Origin: Rhynchopus euleeides
Taxonomy: Eukaryota; Euglenozoa; Diplonemea; Diplonemida; Diplonemidae
Assembly (NCBI GenBank): GCA_963210315.1
Contig: OY723260.1
Coordinates: forward strand, 62,001 to 126,000
Length of the DNA stretch: 64,000 nucleotides
Direction: 5' to 3'
Within the stretch, counting starts at the first letter, position 1. Each line of letters begins with the position of its first letter. The translations under genes and the position numbers were made by a program. Positions 53,657 through 63,532 of the stretch are shown here, piece after piece. The notes beneath the pieces are model-generated. The model ran no database searches. It was not told where the DNA came from and saw only the letters and a program-made list of their open reading frames with translations.

Positions 53657-54102
53657 GGGCAGTGGTGGCAGCGTACGGCCGTACGGTACGCGTACGCGTA
53701 CGCCGTACGCACTTTCTGAAAATCGCGCTGCGTACGCGTACGCAGATTTTGCGTACGGCTGGTATTCCAGGTCTCTCAGCACACAGTAGGCCACCCAGCG
53801 GGTGGCTGGGCCCTGGCCTTTGCTCTTGCCTTTCACAGATGGTTCCTTGCCGCGCACGTGGCGAATAACTCGCAACACCTGCAAGTACACCCGCAAGCAT
53901 ACTGCAAAAGGTACCACTTCCGACTGGAAGGCTCGGAGGCTGCCCCTGGTACACCTGAGTTCGACTGTCGGATTTGGTGTGCGGCCATGGCCGTCTCCTG
54001 TGCTCCATAGACTGCCGTACGCAGCGCCGTACGCGTACGCGTACGCCGTACGCACTTTTTGAAAATCACGCTGCGTACGCGTACGCAGCCACCACTGCCC
54101 TA
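53655..54102 (+). mobile_element. TA-bounded inverted-repeat element G2 (0.45 kb)
   Basis: Ends TAGGGCAGTGGTGGC and GCCACCACTGCCCTA. Each subterminal zone has CGTACG-rich repeats: TACGCGTACGCGTACGCCGT plus ACGCACTTTCTGAAAATC near 53,690, and a second near-identical block at about 54,030. There is no ORF. It shares its TA ends with G1 and G3. Confidence 0.85.
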
Positions 54103-54288
54103 GGCATAGTGCCCCAAACATATGTTTTGGGCCAGAATATTCCAGAATATTTTTTTATGTTTGCAACTTTCAAAAAATATTTTCAAAAATATTTTTGCCA
54201 AAAAATATTCCAAAATATTTTTTCTATGCTCAGCAAAAAATGGATTTTTTGCTGAAAAAAATTTCCGGCCAATTTTATGGCCGGAAGT

Positions 54289-54440
54289 GGGCCCACCCAC
54301 GACGGGAGGAAAAAAGAGTGAACGGGCAGCATGCCGTTCCTCTTTTTCCCCCCGTGAGGGTGGGCCCCCCCCTGCCAGGCAAGGTGAAAAAATGAAGAAA
54401 CGGGCAGCATGCCGTTCTACATTTTTCCTTGCAAGGCAGG
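54289..54440 (+). repeat. Two adjacent long hairpins with the same apex
   Basis: Hairpin 1 (about 54,289-54,368) pairs GTGGGCCCACCC with GGGTGGGCCC and an A/G-rich stretch with its T/C-rich complement. Hairpin 2 (about 54,373-54,440) pairs CCCTGCCAGGCAAGG with CCTTGCAAGGCAGGG. Both have AACGGGCAGCATGCCGTT at the tip. Immediately before lies TTCCGGCC...GGCCGGAA. They may be transposase or recombinase sites within G3. Confidence 0.75.
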
Positions 54441-55644
54441 GAGGGCGCCCCCCATGCCAGACAGCAGCCACCCCTGGAGGGGCAACAACTGACGGGCATG
54501 GGGGAACGAGGTGGGTCTGGACCCGACACCGCCACCACACGCGCAGTGCACCTTTCGGATACACTGTCGTGAGTGGGGTGTGGGCAGTTCCCCTATCCTG
54601 TGAGCTCCTTTCGGACGAAGAGGTGCAGCGGTTATCTGCAACCTTCGTCCTGGACTTGCCTCGGGGGGAACGCCACGGTTTACCGCGGGTCCCGACGAGG
54701 GCACTCAGGCAGGATCTTCACGCCACCCCGCACCGAGGTCCCTTCTCACGCGGCGTGTCTCCCAGGTTCATGGCGGCGTCATCAGGTCAGGCTTTGTAGT
54801 CTCTACACCATCAGTAGTAAGGGAAATCCTAAAACCATACATGAAATCCACCTTTTGGGCCGCTGGTGTACGAGGCTTGTTCCTCCAATTGAATCATGTT
54901 TGCTGTGTCAGGCAATATCAATACAGCCGCTGAAAGAAGTCGAGGTGTTGTGGATCTGCTGCTCACAGGAAGGATTCAGGGTGGATCACAAGACTGACCA
55001 CCCTCTTTCCTTTGTCAAGTACCCTGTAAAACATCAGAACACCAAGTATCTTTCAACACTACATGTTCAAGAGTGGAATCAGTGGAATCGGAAGGGGTCA
55101 CCTACCACACGGACACAGTTCCCGCGACTAATAAATGCCGAGAGTTCCGGTGTCCGACCACCTGGTATTACTTGGCTCCATCCACCCAGTCATTACGAGG
55201 GGGCGTCCCTTGAAGCCAGTTCCGCAGAACTCAGACCCCCTTAAAACCAATGTCCTGTGTAGACAACTACTTAGCCTGCCTGATGACGACACCAATTCGC
55301 TGGGAGAGACGCCGCGGTCCAGGACCCCAATGGGGATGACGTGGCATTGTTTGACCGAATCGGTTGTGTAAGTGTGTAGCCCCCTCCGCCCTCTGTCCCT
55401 CCCCCCAGGGTGGTGTGTGGAGGCGAGAAGCGCAAGCATGCACAGCAAAAAAGTGCGGAGCCCTGCAATCAAGACAACAAGCGATGGGATGGGGCACATG
55501 ACCTTGCACGGGGGTGGGGGGCAGAAGAAACCAGACACATGATTTGACCAACTGAATCGTGCTAGCTAAACTCCAGAAAGAAGTGTCTTTTTTTCGTTGA
55601 ACGCAGCCAAATGAAGAGCGTAACCTGTTTTTTGGCGCACAAAG

Positions 55645-55805
55645 TGCTAGCACGAACATGATGATGTTGGTCTTCTGGTTATGTCTAGTTTATTAGACTT
55701 ACCGAGGGTACCCCGAGAGAATGTCACCCTCGGCCTCCGCTTGGGGGGTGACATTCTCACGAACATGATGATGTTGCTCTTCTGCTTATGTCTAATTTAT
55801 TCGAC
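55645..55805 (+). repeat. Duplicated 55-bp unit around a small hairpin
   Basis: CACGAACATGATGATGTTG, CTTATGTCTA(G/A)TTTATT and GACTTA occur at about 55,652-55,703 and 55,757-55,808. Between them GAGAATGTCACCC...GGGTGACATTCTC forms a 13-bp-stem hairpin. Confidence 0.75.
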
Positions 55806-56577
55806 TTAACGTGTATGCAAGCAGGCTGGGGTTTCGGGCAGAAAAATGGCGAACATTGTCTGGAAACCCCGAAAAACCACCCAGAAATGGCCAGAACCCG
55901 GTTTTTGGTCCCATTTTCCATGTAAAAAATCGATATTTTTGGGATTTTTCGCGATTTTCGCCAACTACTCGCCAAGCCAAAAAATCGATTTTTGGCTGGG
56001 AAATGCAACAAATCAACGAATTAGGCCGTTTTAACCCCTTTCGTGCACTTTTTGGTCCCAGAAGGGTTTACGGGGTGTCCATAACGGCCCTTGGCACAAA
56101 TCCTTTGGACCCAGACCGCAGCTTCGGGGGTCATTTTTTGGCGCGAATTTTTCGGATTTTCGTCCGGACCGGTACCGCATTTCAGGGGCAAAAATCTGAT
56201 TTCCGAGGCCCGGGAATGCTCGCAGTGGCTTCAAATGGCCAAAAACGTTCAATTTACCCCTTCCCCAAAAAAAATTCGAAAAGGGTCCCCCTATAAATCG
56301 CCGGATTAGGAAGGTTTTTTCCAACATATTTTTATATTTTTGAAAATATTTTTTTATGTTTGGAATATTTTCAACATATTTTTTTATGTTTGGAATATTT
56401 TCAAAATATTTCCGAAATATAAAAATATTTTCGAAATATTTTCAAAATATTTCCAAAATATAAAAATATTTTGGAAATATTTTCGAAAAATATAAAAATA
56501 TTTTTTTATGCGAAAATGAAACATATTTTTGGCAAAAATATATGTTTATGAAAAATATGTTTGGGGGCCCATGCCTA

Positions 56578-57682
56578 GGGGGGGGGGGGGGTTTTTCGTG
56601 CAGGACCATTTATGGAGAAGACGAAGGATAACTAAGGTGACAGTGAGAATGAGGACTTCCGTTGATCGCACAGGGGAGGGGGTGGTCTTCGCGGTCGGGC
56701 TAATTTGGATCGGCACTGATGATAAGTTCAGCGATGTTCGCCTCTAAGAATAGAAATCGTACTCCCTCCGCTTTATTATAGACACCCTGTCCAGCAACTG
56801 TGGGAGAACAGTTCCGGGCTACTTTTTGTTGAGCGCACCAAGGAGGAAATGCACCGAAGAAAATAAAGGGCGCCGTTCTTTCAGCGAACCGAGAGTGAAG
56901 ACCACCACACACCATTCCGTTGTATCATGACAGAGAGGAGGGAAAGAAGGGCCACGGCCCGCGAGAGTCAAGGGCACGCAACGCACAGAACCCACCACGG
57001 GGCTTCCCGCAAAGCCAGCTGACCCCGGGAAGTCGTTGTGGGGGAAGAAAAAGGGGCGGCGGGACCATGGTCCCACTACCCTCAGTACGGATGCCGATGC
57101 AAGTTGGGTGAGCAACCCATGCACATAAAAAGGAGGAGAGAGGGGGAGGGGGGTTAGGAGAGGAGCCAAGCGCACCAGCAAAGCGGGGGTGGCGGGTGTG
57201 TGTGTGTGTGTGGGTGAAACGACCCCACCCCCTCCCCCCCGATGCCTTTCATGCGTTGCTATCACATAAGCTCACCCAGAGAAGCGATCATTGGGGTGTG
57301 TGTGTGTGGGGGGCGGGAGGGGAACAGCCTTCAGAAGGATAGAAGCTGCTTCATCAGACGACGAGGCACATCTTCTTTTCGGGGGGGGGGGAGAGGGGCA
57401 TCTGGCCCGTCTCAAAGGTGGCCCTGGTGGGGGCTATGGTATTTTTTTTTGGTGTCGACAATCACAAGCAAGCTTGATCTGTCCCATTGACGCCCCTTAC
57501 CCTGCAAGCAGTATGTTTTTTTGCTGCCCCACACAATATATCAACACACGGGGGGGGGGGGGTCGGTAGTGAGTGGCAGGGGGGGGGAGAGAGAGAGAAA
57601 GGGTGAACAATGGTTACTATAGGAGCTAGTGTGTGGGGGGGGGGGGGGTGATAGGTAAGAAAATCTGTTTGCTTTTTTTGAA
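56578..57682. other. Intergenic DNA with poly-G runs
   Basis: No gene. 56,755-56,835 is the third copy of the CACCCTGTCCAGCAACTGTG repeat. About 57,455-57,490 (AATCACAAGCAAGCTTGATC) matches 48,633-48,660. Several G10-14 runs and a GT run (57,190-57,215) occur. Confidence 0.45.
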
Positions 57683-58267
57683 AAAGGGGGGGGGGGGAGC
57701 GCTCCAATTCAAAAAGAGTTTACGAGAAATCAGCTATGCATAGTGTGGGGGGGTATTGAAACAGAAGTAGTAGGGGGGGGGGGGGGGGGGGGAGCGCTCC
57801 AATTCAAAAAGAGTTTACGAGAAATCAGCTATGCATAGTGTGGGGGGGTATTGAAACAGAAGTAGTAGGGGGGGGGGGGGGGGGGGGGGAGCGCTCCAAT
57901 TCAAAAAGAGTTTACGAGAAATCAGCTATGCATAGTGTGGGGGGGTATTGAAACAGAAGTAGTAGGGGGGGGGGGGGGGGGAGCGCTCCAATTCAAAAAG
58001 AGTTTACGAGAAATCAGCTATGCATAGTGTGGGGGGGTATTGAAACAGAAGTAGTAGGGGGGGGGGGGGGGGGGGAGCGCTCCAATTCAAAAAGAGTTTA
58101 CGAGAAATCAGCTATGCATAGTGTGGGGGGGTATTGAAACAGAAGTAGTAGGGGGGGGGGGGGGGGGGGGGAGCGCTCCAATTCAAAAAGAGTTTACGAG
58201 AAATCAGCTATGCATAGTGTGGGGGGGTATTGAAACAGAAGTAGTAGGGGGGGGGGGGGGGGGGGGA
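57683..58267 (+). repeat. Six 75-bp units separated by G17-G22
   Basis: AGCGCTCC starts at 57,698, 57,793, 57,890, 57,982, 58,076 and 58,172. The 75-bp non-G unit (AGCGCTCCAATTCAAAAAGA ... GAAACAGAAGTAGTA) reads identically in all six. Only the intervening G run changes length, giving periods of 92-97 bp. Confidence 0.95.
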
Positions 58268-58934
58268 GTTCTTTTCGGTCTTTAGTTTTTGCAGCAAAAA
58301 AAAGGCGTGACACACAGACACAGACACAGGCATAGGCACAGACACACAGACTCCCCTCCCCCCTGATTTATGTTAGAGGCAGTCCGCTCTTTCCCTCGCT
58401 TTCGAGAGAAGGGCTTCCATTACGCAGGGGCATCCGTAGCGGGAGTATAGACTCCCCGCTACGGATGCCCATTCGCGGGAGCCTTAGACTTCCTCACAGA
58501 CTCCCGCGAGGGTGGCTGGGGTCCACAGTGTGTGGTCTAAATTCTAAACTGAACCCCCTACCCCCCCCCCCTCCCCCCTGAGCAGACCCAGGGCACACAT
58601 CTCACTCCTCTTATCTGCGCGGCGGGTGGGCCTGGTCTGTCTGCCAGGCGTCTGAGGCAGTACGTTGGTAGGTGGCTGGGCAGGCACCCGCAAGCATCTG
58701 CAACACTTTGCAGACAATGATTCAGACAAACGCGGCGGGCCTGCGGGCCAGATCCCGGGTGGGGGGCGTGGCGTGGAGGAAGGCAGGGCGTAGAGGGGGT
58801 GGGGCAGAGATAGGCGTGGGCCTTGTCTTCACGTATCGTCGCAGCGTGCCGGTCCCGGGTGGGTCCAGCCCCGGGGGCCAGTCGGAGTCGGGGCCAGTCA
58901 GAGGAAGGCGGCTTCGGGGTGCGGTGGCCCCTTG
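58268..58934. other. 3' flank of the MUN-domain gene
   Basis: No gene. It includes an ACACAGACACAGGCA stretch (58,310-58,350) and inverted GCGGGAGTATAGACTC / GACTCCCGCGAGGGTGG words (58,437-58,520) like those at 0.15 kb. The gene's 3' UTR must begin here. No polyadenylation signal is obvious. Confidence 0.4.
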
Positions 58935-61900
58935 CTACTCTGTCTTCAGGTTCCGCTTCAGGTCCTTCTGTGACTTGGCGACAAACTTTTTTGCCGCCTT
59001 GTCGCGGCGGTGGTCCGTCACGGCACGGACTACCGAGCGCGTGAGTGGCTTTGTGCGAGAGTCCTGTGTGGCAGTGGCGGTGGCGGTGGTGGAAGCCACA
59101 CGACACGACAAACCTGGGTCAGGTGCGGAACAATCAGTGCATACCTCAGGGAGCGTCTCGTACGGCGAGTCGCGCAACAGATCCTCGCTCGGCCTGCTCA
59201 TGACGTGTTTGATGACAGACTTGAGCCAGCCCAACCGCTTGTCAATGTCGCCCGGCTTCAGGCCCTGCGTGTGAGGGGGTGAGTGGGGCCTGGCATGGTA
59301 CACACAGCCACAGCCACACCGGGTCTCCAGGCGCACCCTCGCGCTATCCCTAGCGAAAACACCCTCCCCCCCATCTGCAGAGGCTACCCCCCCCTATTCC
59401 CCTGCCGTGCAGCAGACACACGCCGGCATACCGAACCATCTGCCGCGTAGAAATGTTCGATCATATCGATATCACGCAGCAGCCCAGGCGCGTGCCCCTC
59501 GTGGAAGTACCTCTTGTGCTTCTCGGTGGTGGACTCCCCCAGCAGAGCCCACTCGAGCATGGAGACGAGTGTGTCGAGCGACAGCTTGACGATCCTGAGG
59601 CGCATGGCCTCCGGTGTGATGATGGGCAGCGCTGTTGTCATCGCCTCATCGATGTCGTCCAGCATCGACGCCACGGTGACGGCACTGCTGTGCACCATGT
59701 GGCTGGCAGGGCCGTGCTTGCTGAGGTACCCCTTCTCGGACTTATGCTTTTTATAGTGCTTCAGATCCACAGCGTACAGCTCCGTCTGCCACCCCGACCG
59801 CAGCGTCACCTTCTCTGCGATGTGGCGTGTCACCGCTGCCTCCCGCTCCGACAGGAATGTGCGTGTCGCGGTGGTGCTGAGCGTAACCTCCCGCTCCCCG
59901 AGGAACGGCGCGATGTCCTTCCACGCAGACTGCATCGCCTGGATGCTCGACTCATACTCCTGGCGTGCAAGGGACAAGGAGTTGAGGGCTAGCACCATCG
60001 CAGGCAGCGTCATGCCAAACTCGGCTGTGGTGACGTCGCCACCACGCGTGAGGAGGAACGCGTCTGTGAAGGAGGCAACGATGACCTGCACGTTGCCCGA
60101 CACGACCTGGGCCATGCGGTGGAGGTCGGTGGAGGCACCCTTGTAGAAGAAGCAGTCGACGTCGCTGAGTGTGTCGTTGAAGCAGTTGAACACATCGATC
60201 ACCTCGGGGATCACCTGCCGCGCGCCCTCCTCCACGTGCCAGGTCAGGCTGCCCTGCGCTGCACGCACATAACTCGACATGCTCTCGTGGCGCTGCAGCA
60301 CAGCACGCTCGCCTGCAGGGCGCAGCCTTGTGGAGTACCTCTCGATGACACGCTGCACAGGCGCACACCTGTTGTGCAGATCCCGTGCCACGTATCGCCA
60401 CGCCCCCCGGAGGAACTGGACGGATTCGCGTTGGCTGAAGTCCAGGTTGGCATCGCCCAGATTGTGGAGCAGCACATCCACGACCCGCCCCAGGTAGGCA
60501 GCGGTGAGCAGCCCTGCGAGCTCCGGGCAGCCCGCGCCCTTCAGCAGGTTGTCGTACTTCCGCGTGTCCTCCTCGATGACGCGCAGCAGCGCGTTGGGCA
60601 GGGCAGCGGGGTGCGGCTCCGCCACGGCATCCAGCACAACGGTGCCCCCCTTCAGGGTGCCCGTGGTGACGGGGGCCTGCATCTGCCGCCGCGCGAGGGA
60701 GACGAGTGACTTCCAGTGCCCCGACACGCTGTGGAACAGGGCGTGCCCGCACATCAGGTGCACGGCCCACCCGCCCTTCGGGCTCTTCGCGTCGCGCAGC
60801 CCCAGGTCGAAGGTCTGGTTCCCGCAGATCTGGCTCAGCACAGCCACCGCCTGCCGCTCCATCACATCCTGCTGCCCACAGAGAGAGAGGGCGCGGCTGC
60901 AGGCCACCGCCGCATCGCGCAGCACAGCGCGGGGCAGCGTCCTGCACCTCACGAGGAACGCCTTGTGGATGTGCCCCACCGCAGAGGACACGCTGAGCGC
61001 CCACACCTGCGCGGTGGGCTGCGGGGGCGCGCGCAGCGCGGCAAGCGTCTTGGCAATCGCAGCGCACGTCGTGCCCTCCTCACACCCCTGCAGGGCGAGC
61101 AGCTCGACGTATATCGCAGCCCGCACCGCAGCATGCAGGGCATCGTCGATACCCCACATGCCGCGCAGCTCCGAGAGGGTGTCGAACAGCTCCCCGGCAT
61201 CCAGGGGTTCCGTGTCGTCATCCACCGCCACACCCAGCATGCACAGCGCGGCGTACAGCTCTGCCGCCACCTCGAGAGGCATGGGGCAGGCCCCGCTGCG
61301 CCCCGCGAAGAGCCCCCGCAGAGACGCCTCCACGCTGTCCCACCGCGCGTCGTGTTTGTTGACCGACCCCGACAGCTGCATCAGGGTCTGGAACACCTCC
61401 GCCACGGCCGACGCGTCGCAGCCCTCTGTATACAGCGCGCAGTCGCACAGCAGCATGGCGGTGCGCCGCCTCCAGTCGCGCAGCAGAGGGCCCTCCCCGG
61501 CAAACGCCTCCAGCGCCCTGCGTGGGTTGCGGAAGCTGCCCATAAGGCTGCCGATGCGCGACGCCACGTCTGTCCGAAGGAGCTCCCACGCAGCCCCCCT
61601 TGGGGGCTCACGAGGCCCCGGCTGGCCCTTCTCGAGGCTGGCCAAGAGCTCAGGGCTGTGCATCACGAGGCATTCCCGGGTCCCCCGGCGGACAGCAGGG
61701 GTGATGCCCATTGCCTTCTCGATGCCGCGCACCGCGCGGCTGCTCATGCCGCAGGAGATCAGGGCATAGTCGTAGGCGCAGAGTGCGACGTGCGATGCAC
61801 GCTCCGACACGTTAGGGAGGAGGTCGTCCTTCAGGAGGGGGAGCGGGGAGGACCACGGTGCGAAGGGGCGGACGTCCCCCACAACGTGTCTGCGGAGGAG

Positions 61901-62329
61901 GACAGGCGCGTAGGCCACGTCGCGTGACAGCGGGATGGGTGGCGCGGCGAGGGAGACCTGGGAGGTGGTGGGGATGTCGGAGGCGCAGGTGTCGCAAGGC
62001 GGTGTGGAGGAGCGGCTGCCCGCCGCGGCGGAGGTGACGGAGGTGCGCTGCGACAGGGTGGTGGTGTGCCCGATGGAGGCGGAGCAGCTGGTGGCGGCGG
62101 CTGCGGCGCTTGCCGCCTTCAGGGCGGCGAGGCTGAGCGTCCCGCCCTCTTCGATGGCGGCTACGACGCTCTCCGCATGGAGCCCGCTCACATCGAGGCT
62201 GGAGAACGCCCTCACCGGCACGCCATGCTCGTCAACACAGCCACCGCCCTGGGAGCAGGCATGACGCTTCAACGCCCAACGCAACAGCAGGGCACGCTCG
62301 TCTGCCAGGCCTGCTGCGTCTAGCTCCAT
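58935..62329 (-). CDS. MUN/DUF810-type protein, Munc13/PATROL1-like, three exons
   Basis: Exons 62,329-59,432, 59,264-59,145 and 59,063-58,935 give 1,048 aa. Introns are 59,265-59,431 (167 nt) and 59,064-59,144 (81 nt), both GTATGC...CAG and phase 0, and each exon is a whole number of codons. DUF810 proteins are usually about 1,000-1,100 aa. Family-like segments: SSYVRAAQGSLTWHVEEGAR then PEVIDVFNCFNDTLSDVDCFF (MHD1-like, about residues 750-800), and across the first splice IDMIEHFYAADGSGLKPGDI then DKRLGWLKSVIKHVMSRPSEDLL (MHD2-like). Such proteins act in vesicle tethering or priming and, in plants, plasma-membrane cargo delivery. The N-terminal 200 residues are Ser/Ala-rich and probably disordered. 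The ATG directly follows CCTTCTGCAG. The frame is open 64 codons further upstream, but those look like 5' leader. The family call rests on remembered motif shape. Confidence 0.7.
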
Positions 62330-62825
62330 CTGCAGAAGGGTGGTGGAGGTGGTGGTATCCAAGGTGTTCAAAGTGTTGGTGGAGTTATCTTGCTTGCAAG
62401 AGAGGGAGAGAGAGCCCCGCAAGACAGGCAAAAACAGTCGGGGGAGACACGGTGAAAAATCACCTAAAACCTGCAGGTGGGGGGCAGGGCTAATCCTAAA
62501 TCCGGGGGGGGTCGGGGCCAAAATCCAGTTTTGGGTGTCAAAAAAACGCGCTAAACAGGGATCCCTGTTTGTGAGTGGTTTTCATGGAGGGGCACACCCA
62601 CGGTGTCCAGGAAGATGCACGAAAATGTGCGTTTTTGGACTGTTCCGCTCTCGTCTCGTCACGCCTCCGTCAATGCACCACTCAAAGGCAAAGGTTTTGA
62701 CGGGGAGGCGCTGCGGCTCAGGCACATCTGCGCACCTTTCGTATAGCCCCAGACGGACCGGGACAGAAGAACACTGCAAGGCTTGTTGCATGTGACTCGA
62801 AAGGACTTGGGTCCTGGACAGGCAT
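62330..62825. other. Upstream flank of the MUN-domain gene
   Basis: A GGTGGAGGTGGTGGTATCCA stretch (a pyrimidine tract on the coding strand) lies right before the start codon, as expected of a splice or trans-splice acceptor. No other gene or repeat is clear. Confidence 0.45.
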
Positions 62826-62890
62826 ACGCCACGGGGGGGTCTGGGGGGCGGAGCCCCCCAGCCGCCGGAGGCCACGGTGGTGAGCGTTTG
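62826..62890 (+). repeat. GC-hairpin repeat
   Basis: A single copy (core 62,832-62,884), with GTGGTGAGCGTTTGG in place of the usual GTAGTGAACATCTG. It is the right-most of the twelve copies in the window. Confidence 0.75.
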
Positions 62891-63239
62891 GATGTTACCT
62901 GCAAGAAAACCTGGTTTGGCTAACCCGTGTAGCGGGTTTGGGGGGTTTGGCTGGGAATAAACAGGAAAAGGGGCGGGTGTCCAGAGGATTCATCATAAAG
63001 ACGTCATCCCCCACGAGAAACACCTGGTCCACCCATTTTCCCATAAATAGGTCTCGACCTCACCCCTCGCTGGGAGACCGCACCTCCAGTTTTTCGGACT
63101 TTTTCTGGTCGCAGTGTAACGATTCGCGACAGCGGTTTCCACGAGTATGTTTTTTCCCACACAGGCCCAAAAATTTCACCCGTTCCTGCATGGGGCTCCC
63201 ACTGGTAAAAAAAAACGCGCCAAACACATGGTTTGACAG
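62891..63239. other. Intergenic DNA
   Basis: No gene and no clear repeat apart from short GGTTTGG and A-run words. Confidence 0.3.
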
Positions 63240-63525
63240 ATTTCTGCCAGAATTTCACAGATTCTGGCAGATTCTGGGGATTCCAGATTTTTCAGAATTT
63301 TCAAAATCTGAGAAAATCTGTCCAGATTCTGGACAGATTTTTCCAGATTTTTCAGAATTCTGGAAATTCTGAGAAATCTGGAAAAATCTGAGAATTCTGG
63401 AAAAAATCTGGCCAGATTCTGGACAGATTTTTCCAGATTTTTCCAGATTTCTCAGAATTCTGGAAAATCTGAGAAATCTGGAAAATTCTGAGAAATTCTG
63501 TCAGAATTCTGGAAAATCTGTGGGG
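63240..63525 (+). repeat. Imperfect CCAGATTTTTC / AGAATTCTGG array
   Basis: About 290 bp of diverged 10-12-bp words (AGATTCTGG, CCAGATTTTT, CAGAATTCTGG, AAATCTGAGA). Both strands contain the same words, so the array is quasi-palindromic. It ends at the 468-bp repeat. Confidence 0.8.
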
Positions 63526-63532
63526 GGGACTC

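Larger units (their letters stand above)
54101..56577 (+). mobile_element. TA-bounded inverted-repeat element G3 (2.48 kb)
   Basis: Left TAGGCATAGTGCCCCAAACA, right complement of TAGGCATGGGCCCCCAAACA. Inside each end is an AATATTTT-rich zone (54,140-54,240 and 56,305-56,560). The interior has two hairpins at 54,289-54,440, a 223-codon plus frame (54,573-55,244) of unknown nature (LLGRWCTRLVPPIESCLLCQ), and a tandem GAACATGATGATGTT duplication at 55,650-55,805. Confidence 0.75.

Noticed and set aside
38011-56822. GAACAGTTCCGG..TACTTTTTGTTG at about 38.01-38.04 and 56.80-56.83 kb, loosely resembling the end of a kinetoplastid/diplonemid spliced-leader exon
   Set aside because: No GT donor follows, no Sm-like site or snRNA structure is visible, the third copy at 47.5 kb lacks the similarity, and my recollection of leader sequences is not a search result.
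59384-62521. Single-exon reading of the MUN-like gene, with start at 62,521 and stop at 59,384
   Set aside because: The first 64 codons precede the CTGCAG/ATG start, and the last 16 codons are intron read-through; splicing to 59,264 gives a family-like continuation.
2941-62890. GC-hairpin repeats as a CRISPR array
   Set aside because: Copies are widely scattered, spacers are themselves repeated, no cas-like genes are present and the genome appears eukaryotic.
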